Shown here in pieces: positions 16,023-24,161 of a stretch of 34,285 bases of DNA; the first letter of the stretch is position 1, and each line of letters opens with the position of its first letter. The DNA lies in the NCBI GenBank assembly GCA_016937255.1, contig JAFGWG010000065.1, positions 1 through 34,285 on the forward strand. Direction: 5' to 3'. Source of the stretch: Bacteroidales bacterium. GTDB taxonomy: Bacteria > Bacteroidota > Bacteroidia > Bacteroidales > DTU049. The position numbers and the translations under genes were made by a program. The notes under the pieces were generated by a model that saw only the letters and a list, made by a program, of their open reading frames with translations, did not search any database and was not told where the DNA came from.

Positions 16023-17444
16023 TTATTTTAATTTAAACGTATCCAGATTCCAGGGAGCGGCTGCAGTTTTGGGGACAGGAGCAATATCGTATTTTGATGC
16101 ATAGCGACCTTCACCAAAATAAGAATCGTAGTATGCCTGAAGACGTCGGTTGGGGAGATGTATTTCAGGATTCATCTCGCGGTCAATTTTATTGGGCCCG
16201 AACATGCTAAAATTCCCACGTTTTGTAATAATCTCTTGAGGAAGATCATTAAAAGGTTTACAGTGGTCGTAGACTTCCAGCACAAGAAATTCAATATATT
16301 CCTGAGAATACCCGAGGTAATTGCTTTTAATTTCCCAAAGAAATGTTTCATGATTAAATATATCGTGGAAACTTAACCCAAAATACTTTTGAAATAATTT
16401 CTCTCTTTCTTTAAAAACGCCTGGTCTCATTTTTTGAGTGTCTATACAGGCTTGTTTTGGGTTAGGTGCCATAGACCATGGTTCTATGAAAGGAGCAAAT
16501 GAGCAATAAGCCAAACTCCAGAAATCGAGGTCCCAAAGTAAGTTCTCCCAGTATCTTTTGATCTTATCCCATTTTTTAATTTGCGGTTCAAGTTCGCGAT
16601 CGATATCGTCGTTTACTAATGAAAGTTCACGAGTATTAGGTACGTTAAACTTATTTTTGGCGGCCATATCGTCGAAAGCTTTCAATTTTCTGCGTTCTTT
16701 TTCGATATGTAATGGTGAAACCATCATGGCTTGTGCAAAATTCATAAGGTATTCTTGACCGTCGCGCTGCACAGCGGTACCTTCAGCGGCTTTATCGAGT
16801 CCTTTTTCGATCTGAATGCGAAGGAAATTGGGTAATGTCATACCTGGCTCTTCTCCTAAATCAATAAGAGCTTGAATTGGTTTAATAATTTTCTCAGGGT
16901 TACTAAGAACTTCCACTTCTACTGAACTGTCGAAAGCAGCAGGTTTTTTCTTTAGGGTTTCTTCAATATTTTTTTCACCCTGTTTTTTCATTTTTTCTGC
17001 ATCAGATGCAGACACAGCACCTGTACGTTGCATATAATCAAGTCCCATTTGCTGTTCGGCATTTGGATCGTGACTTCCGGCAAGCTTAATGGCTTCCTCA
17101 TAGCTTCTTTTTAACTCAGAAATAGAGTTTCTTAATGCATCAAGTACTAATTTTAGTAAATTTTCATCGCTGTAATTGGAATCATCGCTATTGAGTTCTT
17201 CATTTGCTTGGGCACTTAATGCTCTTAAATAATAATCGCTGATATTGGTATAAATACCCTCATTCATTACTGCGGCATTGAAGGCATTATAATCGTCGTG
17301 TTCTTGGCCAAGTTGCTCAAGTCGATTATAAGCAGTTACAAGGTTGTCAAAATGCTCTCCACTGATATTTTTGCTCTTGCAATCTTCCACCATGTTTTTA
17401 AATGGAGTAAGCATGGGATCCAGCATCATTTTATCTATAGGCAT
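16023..17444 (-). CDS. Conserved-looking hypothetical protein, 473 aa, second gene of a two-gene unit
   Basis: I do not recognise this protein. It has no signal peptide, membrane helix or T9SS tail, so it should be cytoplasmic. Residues 1-130 are predicted to be mostly helical (NISGEHFDNLVTAYNRLEQL, then NLLKLVLDALRNSISELKRS). Residues 130-180 are Lys/Glu-rich and probably extended or coiled. The second half has an aromatic stretch near 298-320 (KRYWENLLWDLDFWSLAYCS) followed by FAPFIEPWSM, then KYFGLSFHDIF and EIKSNYLGYSQEYIEFLVLE, and a Pro/Ala-rich end. It starts 12 bases after the stop of the upstream unknown gene and is closed by a strong terminator. Well-formed codons over 473 residues and its tight operon argue that it is real. 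Function cannot be assigned. Confidence 0.78.
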   Translation of the reverse strand: MPIDKMMLDPMLTPFKNMVEDCKSKNISGEHFDNLVTAYNRLEQLGQEHDDYNAFNAAVMNEGIYTNISDYYLRALSAQANEELNSDDSNYSDENLLKLVLDALRNSISELKRSYEEAIKLAGSHDPNAEQQMGLDYMQRTGAVSASDAEKMKKQGEKNIEETLKKKPAAFDSSVEVEVLSNPEKIIKPIQALIDLGEEPGMTLPNFLRIQIEKGLDKAAEGTAVQRDGQEYLMNFAQAMMVSPLHIEKERRKLKAFDDMAAKNKFNVPNTRELSLVNDDIDRELEPQIKKWDKIKRYWENLLWDLDFWSLAYCSFAPFIEPWSMAPNPKQACIDTQKMRPGVFKEREKLFQKYFGLSFHDIFNHETFLWEIKSNYLGYSQEYIEFLVLEVYDHCKPFNDLPQEIITKRGNFSMFGPNKIDREMNPEIHLPNRRLQAYYDSYFGEGRYASKYDIAPVPKTAAAPWNLDTFKLK

Positions 17445-17456
17445 AATTCTTCGTTT

Positions 17457-18113
17457 TTAACGGTTAACAAGTGTTTTGTATAATTGAATTTGTTCCTGAA
17501 TATGTTCATCAGAGAATGGCAAAAGCCTTCTATGCCGATATTCAAGATTTTTCTCGGGAATGAGCCGCCAGCCGGCTTGCCATTCATGGTTGTTCTTCTC
17601 AGCAGCTTCCACTCCTTTTTGCATGGATTGTACAACCTCGGCACATGTTTCTTCCATACGACTTTTATAATTGTCGGGAACTACTGCGTTTTTGTACATA
17701 AGGTATGTGTCTAGTTGATCCCAGTCATAAATAAACTCCTGATGAGCTTCATCCATGGAAATTTCAATGCTGTTTTTGTTAAGAATATCAGTAACTAAAT
17801 TGGTGACATCCAATGCTACTTTGCATTCATCTACCTGTTCTAGAATTCTCTGAGGCCCCAGTATTCTGACAATTTCCTGATGTTTCTCAAAGTGTGCTTC
17901 ATCCATAATAGACTGGTCTTTTATGAGTGCTACCGCACAACGTTCATTTAAGTCGCCAAGTTTTTCCTTGAACTCTTCCAGAACTGCACATGATTGCATG
18001 GCATCAGAGACTTTCTTTTCCGCTTCGTACGAATGTTTGTACTTTTCATTGCCTGCAAATCGTTCGGCCCGAGTTGCGTAATAGGCTTTGTAATCTTGTA
18101 GTAAATCTGACAT
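17457..18113 (-). CDS. Hypothetical protein, about 218 aa, first gene of a two-gene unit
   Basis: Not recognised. The protein is charged and appears almost wholly helical, with heptad-like stretches (YEAEKKVSDAMQSCAVLEEF, HFEKHQEIVRILGPQRILEQ) and no signal peptide or membrane segment. The C-terminal third has KNNHEWQAGWRLIPEKNLEY, RHRRLLPFSDEHI and QIQLYKTLV. I place the start at the ATG at 18113: a TTG 21 bases upstream (18134) is possible, but it lies inside an exact TAAATTTG promoter box, so the ATG is more likely. It is followed 12 bases later by the 473-residue gene, and a terminator of the preceding unit lies upstream, so these two genes form an isolated two-gene unit whose products probably act together. 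Confidence 0.75.
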   Translation of the reverse strand: MSDLLQDYKAYYATRAERFAGNEKYKHSYEAEKKVSDAMQSCAVLEEFKEKLGDLNERCAVALIKDQSIMDEAHFEKHQEIVRILGPQRILEQVDECKVALDVTNLVTDILNKNSIEISMDEAHQEFIYDWDQLDTYLMYKNAVVPDNYKSRMEETCAEVVQSMQKGVEAAEKNNHEWQAGWRLIPEKNLEYRHRRLLPFSDEHIQEQIQLYKTLVNR

Positions 18114-18131
18114 ACTAATGAATTTTATCGC

Positions 18132-18139
18132 CAAATTTA
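18132..18139 (-). promoter_or_regulatory. Putative -7 box of the 16.0-18.1 kb unit
   Basis: TAAATTTG on the minus strand, an exact TAnnTTTG, 18 bases before the ATG at 18113. No good TTG at the usual upstream distance, so the call rests on one element plus the position just after a terminator. Confidence 0.5.
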
Positions 18140-18172
18140 ATATTCAAAGGGATATAAATCACGGTATTTAAC

Positions 18173-18203
18173 AAAAAAAGCTACTGATATTTGGTCAGTA
18201 GCT
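18173..18203 (-). terminator. Rho-independent terminator of the C10 protease genes
   Basis: On the minus strand AGCTACTGA, 7-base loop, TCAGTAGCT, then seven T. It lies 38 bases beyond the stop of the 690-residue protease. Confidence 0.9.
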
Positions 18204-18240
18204 CATTTTTATTTGTGAGTAAGTAGTTTTTCAGGGTGAA

Positions 18241-20313
18241 TTATTTGAAGAATTTTAGTGTTTTCTTAATTTCGGTATTTGATATGGTACAAAAATACAT
18301 TCCATTGCTTAAGGATGATGTGTTCAGATTGATTGTGCTGGACGAAGATAAAATTGAGATTTTTCTCTGGGAAATTGTTCTACCAGTAATATCAGTTAGA
18401 CTTATTGAATATTCACCTTCAGGGAAAGAATTAACTTGTAGATATTGATTATCTCCATCGGCGAAAACATATATACTAAGATTGCTATTTTCTTCAATGC
18501 TGCTCGCAAGAGAATTATAATTGAATGAAAATCCATTTTGAGCAGTTGAACTATTGGTCTTAAAGAGAACCATTACTTGAGGTGAATTGATGTAGAATGT
18601 TTGTGGAATATTGGCACCACTAAATGTTGAAATTAAAGCGTAAGATCCACCGCTGTAATCATAAAAGTCGAGGAAATCTTGATTATCTTCTAGGGTAAAT
18701 TCAGTGAAATTAAATTGAATTGCAGCTGCTCCTGCTGGTTCAAGTTTCCATCTGCACATCGTATTATTATTGTATGGAAAAGAATTGCTGCCATCGCTAA
18801 CTGTACCTGAGGGAGTATACAAGAAACTCAAATTATTACAAAATATAGGTACATTCCCATAATAATCGAGGAGGAAGCCCTGGTTGGTAATAGAAGAATT
18901 GGATTCGAATGTAATAAACACTTCTTTTGCGTTGACACTTAAATCATTAGGGATGGAATCTCCACTATATGATCCGATTAAGATTCCGTTGGTATCGTCT
19001 CCTTCATAAATGCTTAAAATATCATTGCCCGATTCCGTCTTAAAACGTTTAAAATCGATATCAATTCTTGAAACAGTGTCTGTTGGATGAATATACCACG
19101 AACAACTTTGATCATTTAAGTAATTTGCAGAACTATTTCCTGAGGAAATACTACCACTGCGACTTTGCATATTGTAATTTCCACAAGCAAAAGGATATGA
19201 AGCTGATGATGGGTAACAGTTAATAAATGCTTGTTGCCCACTTGAGAAATTATAACCCGGGTTCAAATTATTGATATAAAAATACCCGTTATAATAGCCA
19301 CTCCAACCCCAATTGAAGTGAAATAAGTCTCCATCATATCCGTCGCAAACAAAAGCATGACCGCTACTAACATCATAGCCAGCATAAGGAATGGGATAAC
19401 CTGCATCTAATTGCCCTTTTAAGAGATTTTTCCAGTTGGTTTCAGTATAATCATCCTTATAATCAAGGCTAGCAGAAGAATTATAACCAAAAAAAGTCTT
19501 CATGGCAGCTAATGTTGTGTTCATATATGCACCTGACCCATACGGACTGTAGTTCATGTCGATTGCTACGCCACAATCATAGAGCAATTTTGCAACATCA
19601 TAATTTTCGTATATGAGTTTAGATGGCATTTGCTGATAATTATAGTTTGATTGGCTGAAATTTACACTTAAATATCCATAATTCGAACTATATCCATGAG
19701 AGCCTGTGCCAACTGTAGGGTATCTATAATAATACATTGTCATTCCCATCATTGTTGCAACGCATCCAGCATATACGCGACCAGCTGGACCATCGGGATC
19801 TTCAGGACAAAGTGCATTGTAGTAACCTCCCTGATCCCATTCGCAGTTAAGCAAAGGTTCTACAACAGCTGGTTTAGGATTGTCATAAGAGCCATCCAAT
19901 AAATCAGCCCACATTTGTGAAGTAACTGCATCAGCTTGAACGTTATTTGCTCTAATGTATTCAATTTGCTCAACATAACTAGCAAGCATATCTTCCATTT
20001 GTACGGGAACTTCATACTCACCAAAGGGATTTGAATAAGAATATCCCAATACAGGATAAGCGGCATCGTCTCCACTTATTATAATGAAACCATCATTATT
20101 GATATTGAAAACATAAAGCGCTGTTTCAGTGCCAGTATTGCTTTTAATAGCACTATGTTGCGTTAATGCAAAGGGCTTGCCTGCTATAGATCCGTCATGT
20201 TGTGAAAGCAGGAATGAGTGTGCCGCATTCAAAGCCTTATCAGAGCTAATTGGCTTGGCAAAAATACTAAGTGCAAAAAATGCAAAAAGTAGAAATATTG
20301 TAGTTTTTCTCAT
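18241..20313 (-). CDS. C10-family (streptopain-like) cysteine protease with two CUB-like domains
   Basis: A 690-residue secreted protease. Signal peptide 1-19 (MRKTTIFLLFAFFALSIFA). An N-terminal propeptide of the Spi/C10 type (about 22-150, with ALYVFNINNDGFIIISGDDA) precedes the catalytic domain (about 155-390). The active site is Cys184 in YAGCVATMMG and His319 in SGHAFVCDGY, with the supporting HFNWGWSG (332-339). Two CUB-like domains follow (about 400-500 and 505-610), each with a CSWYI/CRWKL strand and an FxxNSS...GF ending. The last 75 residues keep the strand pattern of a T9SS sorting domain (ISLTDITGR, LSNGMYFCTIS, KTLKFFK) but have lost the YPNP opening. It is 42 bases downstream of a paralogous protease in the same orientation, so probably co-transcribed. 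Expected role: extracellular protein degradation, activated by propeptide removal. Confidence 0.92.
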   Translation of the reverse strand: MRKTTIFLLFAFFALSIFAKPISSDKALNAAHSFLLSQHDGSIAGKPFALTQHSAIKSNTGTETALYVFNINNDGFIIISGDDAAYPVLGYSYSNPFGEYEVPVQMEDMLASYVEQIEYIRANNVQADAVTSQMWADLLDGSYDNPKPAVVEPLLNCEWDQGGYYNALCPEDPDGPAGRVYAGCVATMMGMTMYYYRYPTVGTGSHGYSSNYGYLSVNFSQSNYNYQQMPSKLIYENYDVAKLLYDCGVAIDMNYSPYGSGAYMNTTLAAMKTFFGYNSSASLDYKDDYTETNWKNLLKGQLDAGYPIPYAGYDVSSGHAFVCDGYDGDLFHFNWGWSGYYNGYFYINNLNPGYNFSSGQQAFINCYPSSASYPFACGNYNMQSRSGSISSGNSSANYLNDQSCSWYIHPTDTVSRIDIDFKRFKTESGNDILSIYEGDDTNGILIGSYSGDSIPNDLSVNAKEVFITFESNSSITNQGFLLDYYGNVPIFCNNLSFLYTPSGTVSDGSNSFPYNNNTMCRWKLEPAGAAAIQFNFTEFTLEDNQDFLDFYDYSGGSYALISTFSGANIPQTFYINSPQVMVLFKTNSSTAQNGFSFNYNSLASSIEENSNLSIYVFADGDNQYLQVNSFPEGEYSISLTDITGRTISQRKISILSSSSTINLNTSSLSNGMYFCTISNTEIKKTLKFFK

Positions 20314-20355
20314 ACGAATGATTGGTTTGGAGTATAAAGATACGTCAATATTTAC

Positions 20356-22437
20356 TTATTCAATCACAAATTTTTGCCAAATATTTCCATTTTCGCTTAA
20401 CAGGCCAATCTGAAATATGCCTGCATTAAATTCAGCGATAGGAATTTGTATCATGTCTTCGTTTTCAAAAGAACGCTGAAATACTTCACGACCACTGAAA
20501 TCGTAGATCACGATATTCCCTTTTTCAATATTATTGCCAGGCACGATATTGAGGTAGTCGGAGGCAGGATTAGGATACAGGCGTATTGAGAGTCCTTCTG
20601 GATTGTCATCGATACCGGTTGTGATGGTGTAAAAAGCTTCGAAACCTTGCCCTGTATAGCTTGCATTTGTTTTGAACATTACGCTCATATAATTGGAATT
20701 CACAGTAGTAGCCGACGGAATTGAACTGCCAGAATATTCAGCAATAGTATTGCCACTTACCCCATCAATAACTCTAACATAGTCGTAGGTGTCTTCCAAA
20801 TCAAAAGCTGTGAAATGCAGCGTAATTGAGGTTGCAGTGGCAGGTGTAATATACCAGCGACAAAAGCTGCTGTTTCCATAATGATTGCTTCCACTTCCAT
20901 CCTCAATAGTATCTGTTTCAGCAGTTAATGATACTACTCCAGAACAAGAAAGTGGAACATGTCCTGAATATTGTAATAAAAAGCCTTTGCCATTATTACT
21001 GGCATTACTTGTGAATTCAATAAATACTTCGCTACTGTTCACTGTAAGTTCTGAAGGGATGGTACTTCCAGTATATGAGCCCGCTACAGTACCTGTGTTG
21101 TTAGAACCTTCATAAATAACAATCTGATCATCGCTTGCGATATTGAGCTCTTCAAAATTGATTTTGTAATAATCGCATTGTGCCTCAGGACTAATGAGCC
21201 ATGAGCAATTGCTGTTGGCAGCATAGTCAGCCATGGGTCCGCTTCCATCTTCAATGCTTCCATGAGTATGTTCTAAAGTAGTATTTCCACTGCAGCCATA
21301 AGGGAAAGCACTTGTGGGGGGGTGTATTTCAAAAACAGCACCTTGCCAGTCATTGAAATCACTTCCTGCTGGGTTTAATGCATCGAGATAGAAATAGCCA
21401 TTTGCATATCCATCCCAGCCCCAATCGAAATGGAAGTAATCGGTGCCATCATACCCATCAATTATGAAGGCATGCCCGCCGCCACTGCCAGAACCGGAGT
21501 AAATTACAGGGTAAAAATTATCAATATCATCTCGAATCCATGATTTCCAAGTTGTATTTCCAACACCGAATTTAGATTCGTAATGAGCATCATTATCGTA
21601 TCTGAAATAATCTTCGAGTGCATCATCAACATCGTAGGTATTTGCACCAGAACCATCGTATCCAAAACTCATATCAACAGATACGGCACAATGGTAGCTT
21701 AATTCAGCAATTTCATACATAGGTGTAGAAGCCTTAAATGCCATATAATTATAATCGTATGTGGATGCTCCAAAGTTGACGGATTGTGTTCCATATCCCG
21801 AGGCATAATAGCTGTGCGATCCATTTCCAGTTGCAGGATAGCGATAATAATATATCACCTGTGCCATGGCAGTTGCTACACATCCAACAAGAGCATGTCC
21901 TTGTGCATCAGATGGACAGAGTATTTGGTAATTTCCACTTTGCCCCCAATTGGAACGAAGAAAAGGTGCTACTGCCTTGGTGGATACAAAAGGATTGGTT
22001 CCTTTATTTTCAAGTAAATATGACCATTGTGCCTTGTTTTCACTTGTGCCGGTAATGGAGTTTGCACGATAATAATTTATCTGATTGATGTAATTCTGCA
22101 TCCAGTATGCAAAGTTCGATTTAGGTTCAGTATTAGGAATCGTTGCTTGATCACTGTATGCAATGATTGGAGTAGTAGATTTATCACCAGAAACAATGAC
22201 AAAGCCACCATTTATCATATTGAAAATATATAATTGCGGATTCAGGGCGTCAATACCTAAATAATTATTTTGCAATTGAAGCATGCTTTTGCTAAGATTC
22301 TTTTGCGGATACTTCACTTGCATAAACTTGCTGGCTGCATCTCTTGCGTCATTAAGATTGATATTCTGTCCATTCATCACTAAACTGTTTAAGCTAAACA
22401 GCGCCAAGATCACTATTGTAATCAAACGTAATTTCAT
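20356..22437 (-). CDS. C10-family (streptopain-like) cysteine protease with two CUB-like domains and T9SS tail
   Basis: A secreted protease of 693 residues from the ATG at 22437; a frame to 22467 would add ten polar residues in front of the signal peptide MKLRLITIVILALFSLNSLV, and the -7 box at 22465-22472 overlaps that extension, so I use the shorter form. Propeptide about 25-150, then the catalytic domain with Cys186 in LVGCVATAMAQ and His322 in GGGHAFIIDGY, followed by YFHFDWGWDGY. Two CUB-like domains (about 385-490 and 500-605) follow, each with CSWLI/CRWYI and FTSNASNNGKGF/FKTNASYTGQGF. The tail is an intact T9SS sorting domain (LYPNPASDYLNIVPG ... KFVIE). It is a clear paralogue of the next gene with the same domain order, so a tandem duplication. 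Confidence 0.94.
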   Translation of the reverse strand: MKLRLITIVILALFSLNSLVMNGQNINLNDARDAASKFMQVKYPQKNLSKSMLQLQNNYLGIDALNPQLYIFNMINGGFVIVSGDKSTTPIIAYSDQATIPNTEPKSNFAYWMQNYINQINYYRANSITGTSENKAQWSYLLENKGTNPFVSTKAVAPFLRSNWGQSGNYQILCPSDAQGHALVGCVATAMAQVIYYYRYPATGNGSHSYYASGYGTQSVNFGASTYDYNYMAFKASTPMYEIAELSYHCAVSVDMSFGYDGSGANTYDVDDALEDYFRYDNDAHYESKFGVGNTTWKSWIRDDIDNFYPVIYSGSGSGGGHAFIIDGYDGTDYFHFDWGWDGYANGYFYLDALNPAGSDFNDWQGAVFEIHPPTSAFPYGCSGNTTLEHTHGSIEDGSGPMADYAANSNCSWLISPEAQCDYYKINFEELNIASDDQIVIYEGSNNTGTVAGSYTGSTIPSELTVNSSEVFIEFTSNASNNGKGFLLQYSGHVPLSCSGVVSLTAETDTIEDGSGSNHYGNSSFCRWYITPATATSITLHFTAFDLEDTYDYVRVIDGVSGNTIAEYSGSSIPSATTVNSNYMSVMFKTNASYTGQGFEAFYTITTGIDDNPEGLSIRLYPNPASDYLNIVPGNNIEKGNIVIYDFSGREVFQRSFENEDMIQIPIAEFNAGIFQIGLLSENGNIWQKFVIE

Positions 22438-22464
22438 ATGTCGATTGTTTGGTTTATGGATAGA

Positions 22465-22472
22465 CAAAAATA
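22465..22472 (-). promoter_or_regulatory. Putative -7 box of the C10 protease genes
   Basis: TATTTTTG on the minus strand, an exact TAnnTTTG, 27 bases before the ATG at 22437. The nearest TTG lies only 14 bases upstream of it, which is short. Confidence 0.48.
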
Positions 22473-22732
22473 ATTGAATAATGTTGCAAGCCCATGAAAA
22501 TCTTTGTAAAATTATGTTTATTTATCTGTTTGAATACACGTTTTTATACCTGAAAATTTAATTATTGTTGCCACGAACCAATAGCTTTTGTTAGTAAATC
22601 CTCATACAAGATTCAATCGTCGTCCGCCAACAGTAATAGGTTTGCAGATGACATCGATGCGTTGTATAATGCAGTAAATATATGGTATTGTTCGTGTTGA
22701 CGATCTCATGATCTCCAGTTGGTCGAACGATG

Positions 22733-22750
22733 AGAGGTCAACTTGGCTTT
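22733..22750 (-). repeat. Dispersed repeat AAAGCCAAGTTGACCTCT, copy 1 (inverted)
   Basis: On the minus strand these 18 bases are identical to 32656-32673 on the plus strand. After a stretch present only here (about 25 bases), the similarity resumes: GAGATCGTCAACACGA here versus GAGAGCGTCAATACGA there. The shared element is therefore longer than 18 bases but diverged. Both copies lie in gene-free spacers. Confidence 0.75.
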
Positions 22751-22895
22751 CTTAATCCGTTGTAAGGTCTATGACATTCCTTTTTTATCCAAACTGGGTA
22801 GATATTATTCCCTCAAGGATAAAAAATATAGATGGGGACAAAATCTTTTGTTATTTTCGCATATTATTGAATATTAAAGCAGAAAACACCAATCG

Positions 22896-24149
22896 ATGAA
22901 GACCATTATACACAATATAAAAGAGCTTTATGTGCTGGAAGACAGTCCGTTTCAACATCCATATTCTGGAAAGCAAATGGCCGACCTCAGAAGTTTAAAA
23001 AATGCATACCTGATTATTGACAATGAAAGAATAGAATCTTTTGGTTTGATGGATAATCTTTCAGATGATCTGAATTTATTTGCAAAAGCAATTGATGCCA
23101 CTGGTAAAATGGTTATGCCCGGATTTTGCGATTCACATACCCATATTGTCTTTGCAGGCTCTCGCGAAGCTGAATTTGTAGATAAAATAAATGGTCTTTC
23201 TTACGAAGAAATTGCCCGTCGTGGTGGTGGAATACTAAATAGCGCAAGGCGTCTGCAAACTACCTCTGAAGATGAATTGTATGAAGCTGCTGCAAAGCGC
23301 CTCAATGAAGTTATTTTACACGGTACAACAGCCATTGAAATTAAAAGTGGCTACGGCCTTACATATGAGAGTGAGTTGAAAATGCTTCGTGTGATAAAAA
23401 GACTCAAAGAGAATTTTCCAATTACCATAAAAGCAACTTTTCTAGGCGCTCATGCTATTCCACGCGAGTACCGGGACAATAGAAAAGCATATATTGATTT
23501 GGTAATCAATATAATGCTGCCCGATGTTGCTGCTCAAAAACTGGCAGATTATATCGATGTATTTTGCGATGAAGGTTTTTATACTGTGGAAGAAACAGGC
23601 CAAATATTGGAAGCTGCAGCAAAGTTTGGTATTAAACCAAAGATACACGCCAACGAATTGGCCAATAGTGGTGGGGTTCAGGTCGGAATTAAACATAATG
23701 CCATTTCAGTAGATCACCTCGAAAAGATAGATACTGAAGAAATTTTGGCGCTGAAAAATAGCAATACCATTCCTACTGCACTTCCGGGTGTATCTTTCTA
23801 TTTGAAAATACCTTTTGCACCGGTACGCAAAATGATTGATTCCGGATTACCTGTTGCATTGGCTTCAGATTTTAATCCCGGCTCATGCCCAAGCGGAAAC
23901 ATGCAGTTTGTAATGTCGCTTGCATCTATCTACGGCGGACTTCTGCCTGAAGAAGCACTTCATGCGGTAACCATTAATGGTGCGTGTGCTATGGAGCTTC
24001 AACAAGAGTATGGCTCTATCTGCCCGGGCAAATTTGCCAATCTTATTATCACCAAAGAAATTCCAAGTCTTGCATATATGCCTTATTATTATGGGTTCAA
24101 TAAAATTGATTCTGTAATGATTAAGGGTGATATTTACCATGAGAAATAA
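22896..24149 (+). CDS. hutI: Imidazolonepropionase
   Basis: A 417-residue amidohydrolase, usual length for HutI. It opens the ring of 4-imidazolone-5-propionate to give N-formimino-L-glutamate in histidine breakdown. Metal and substrate motifs: MPGFCDSHTHIVFAGSREAE (74-93, with His81 and His83), RRGGGILNSAR (109-119), GTTAIEIKSGYGLTYESELK (about 142-161), FLGAHAIPREY, HANELANSGG, and the late metal Asp in LASDFNPGSCPSGNMQ. Cytoplasmic. It is followed after 12 bases by the formiminotransferase gene, which uses its product, so they form an operon. HutH and HutU, the first two steps, are not in the window. Confidence 0.97.
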   Translation: MKTIIHNIKELYVLEDSPFQHPYSGKQMADLRSLKNAYLIIDNERIESFGLMDNLSDDLNLFAKAIDATGKMVMPGFCDSHTHIVFAGSREAEFVDKINGLSYEEIARRGGGILNSARRLQTTSEDELYEAAAKRLNEVILHGTTAIEIKSGYGLTYESELKMLRVIKRLKENFPITIKATFLGAHAIPREYRDNRKAYIDLVINIMLPDVAAQKLADYIDVFCDEGFYTVEETGQILEAAAKFGIKPKIHANELANSGGVQVGIKHNAISVDHLEKIDTEEILALKNSNTIPTALPGVSFYLKIPFAPVRKMIDSGLPVALASDFNPGSCPSGNMQFVMSLASIYGGLLPEEALHAVTINGACAMELQQEYGSICPGKFANLIITKEIPSLAYMPYYYGFNKIDSVMIKGDIYHEK

Positions 24150-24161
24150 AAACCAAATATT

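Larger units (their letters stand above)
22438..22895. other. Divergent spacer between protease genes and hutI
   Basis: About 458 bases without a gene. It holds the protease promoter box near its left end and a dispersed repeat around 22733-22750 (separate entry). Near hutI, TATTTTCG at 22852-22859 is one base from the Bacteroidota -7 consensus and lies 36 bases before the hutI ATG; it is the best promoter candidate I can see there but is weak. No regulator-binding palindrome typical of hut control was recognised. Confidence 0.45.

Noticed and set aside
18114-18134. TTG start for the 218-aa unknown protein
   Set aside because: The codon lies inside an exact TAAATTTG promoter element; the ATG 21 bases later is more likely.
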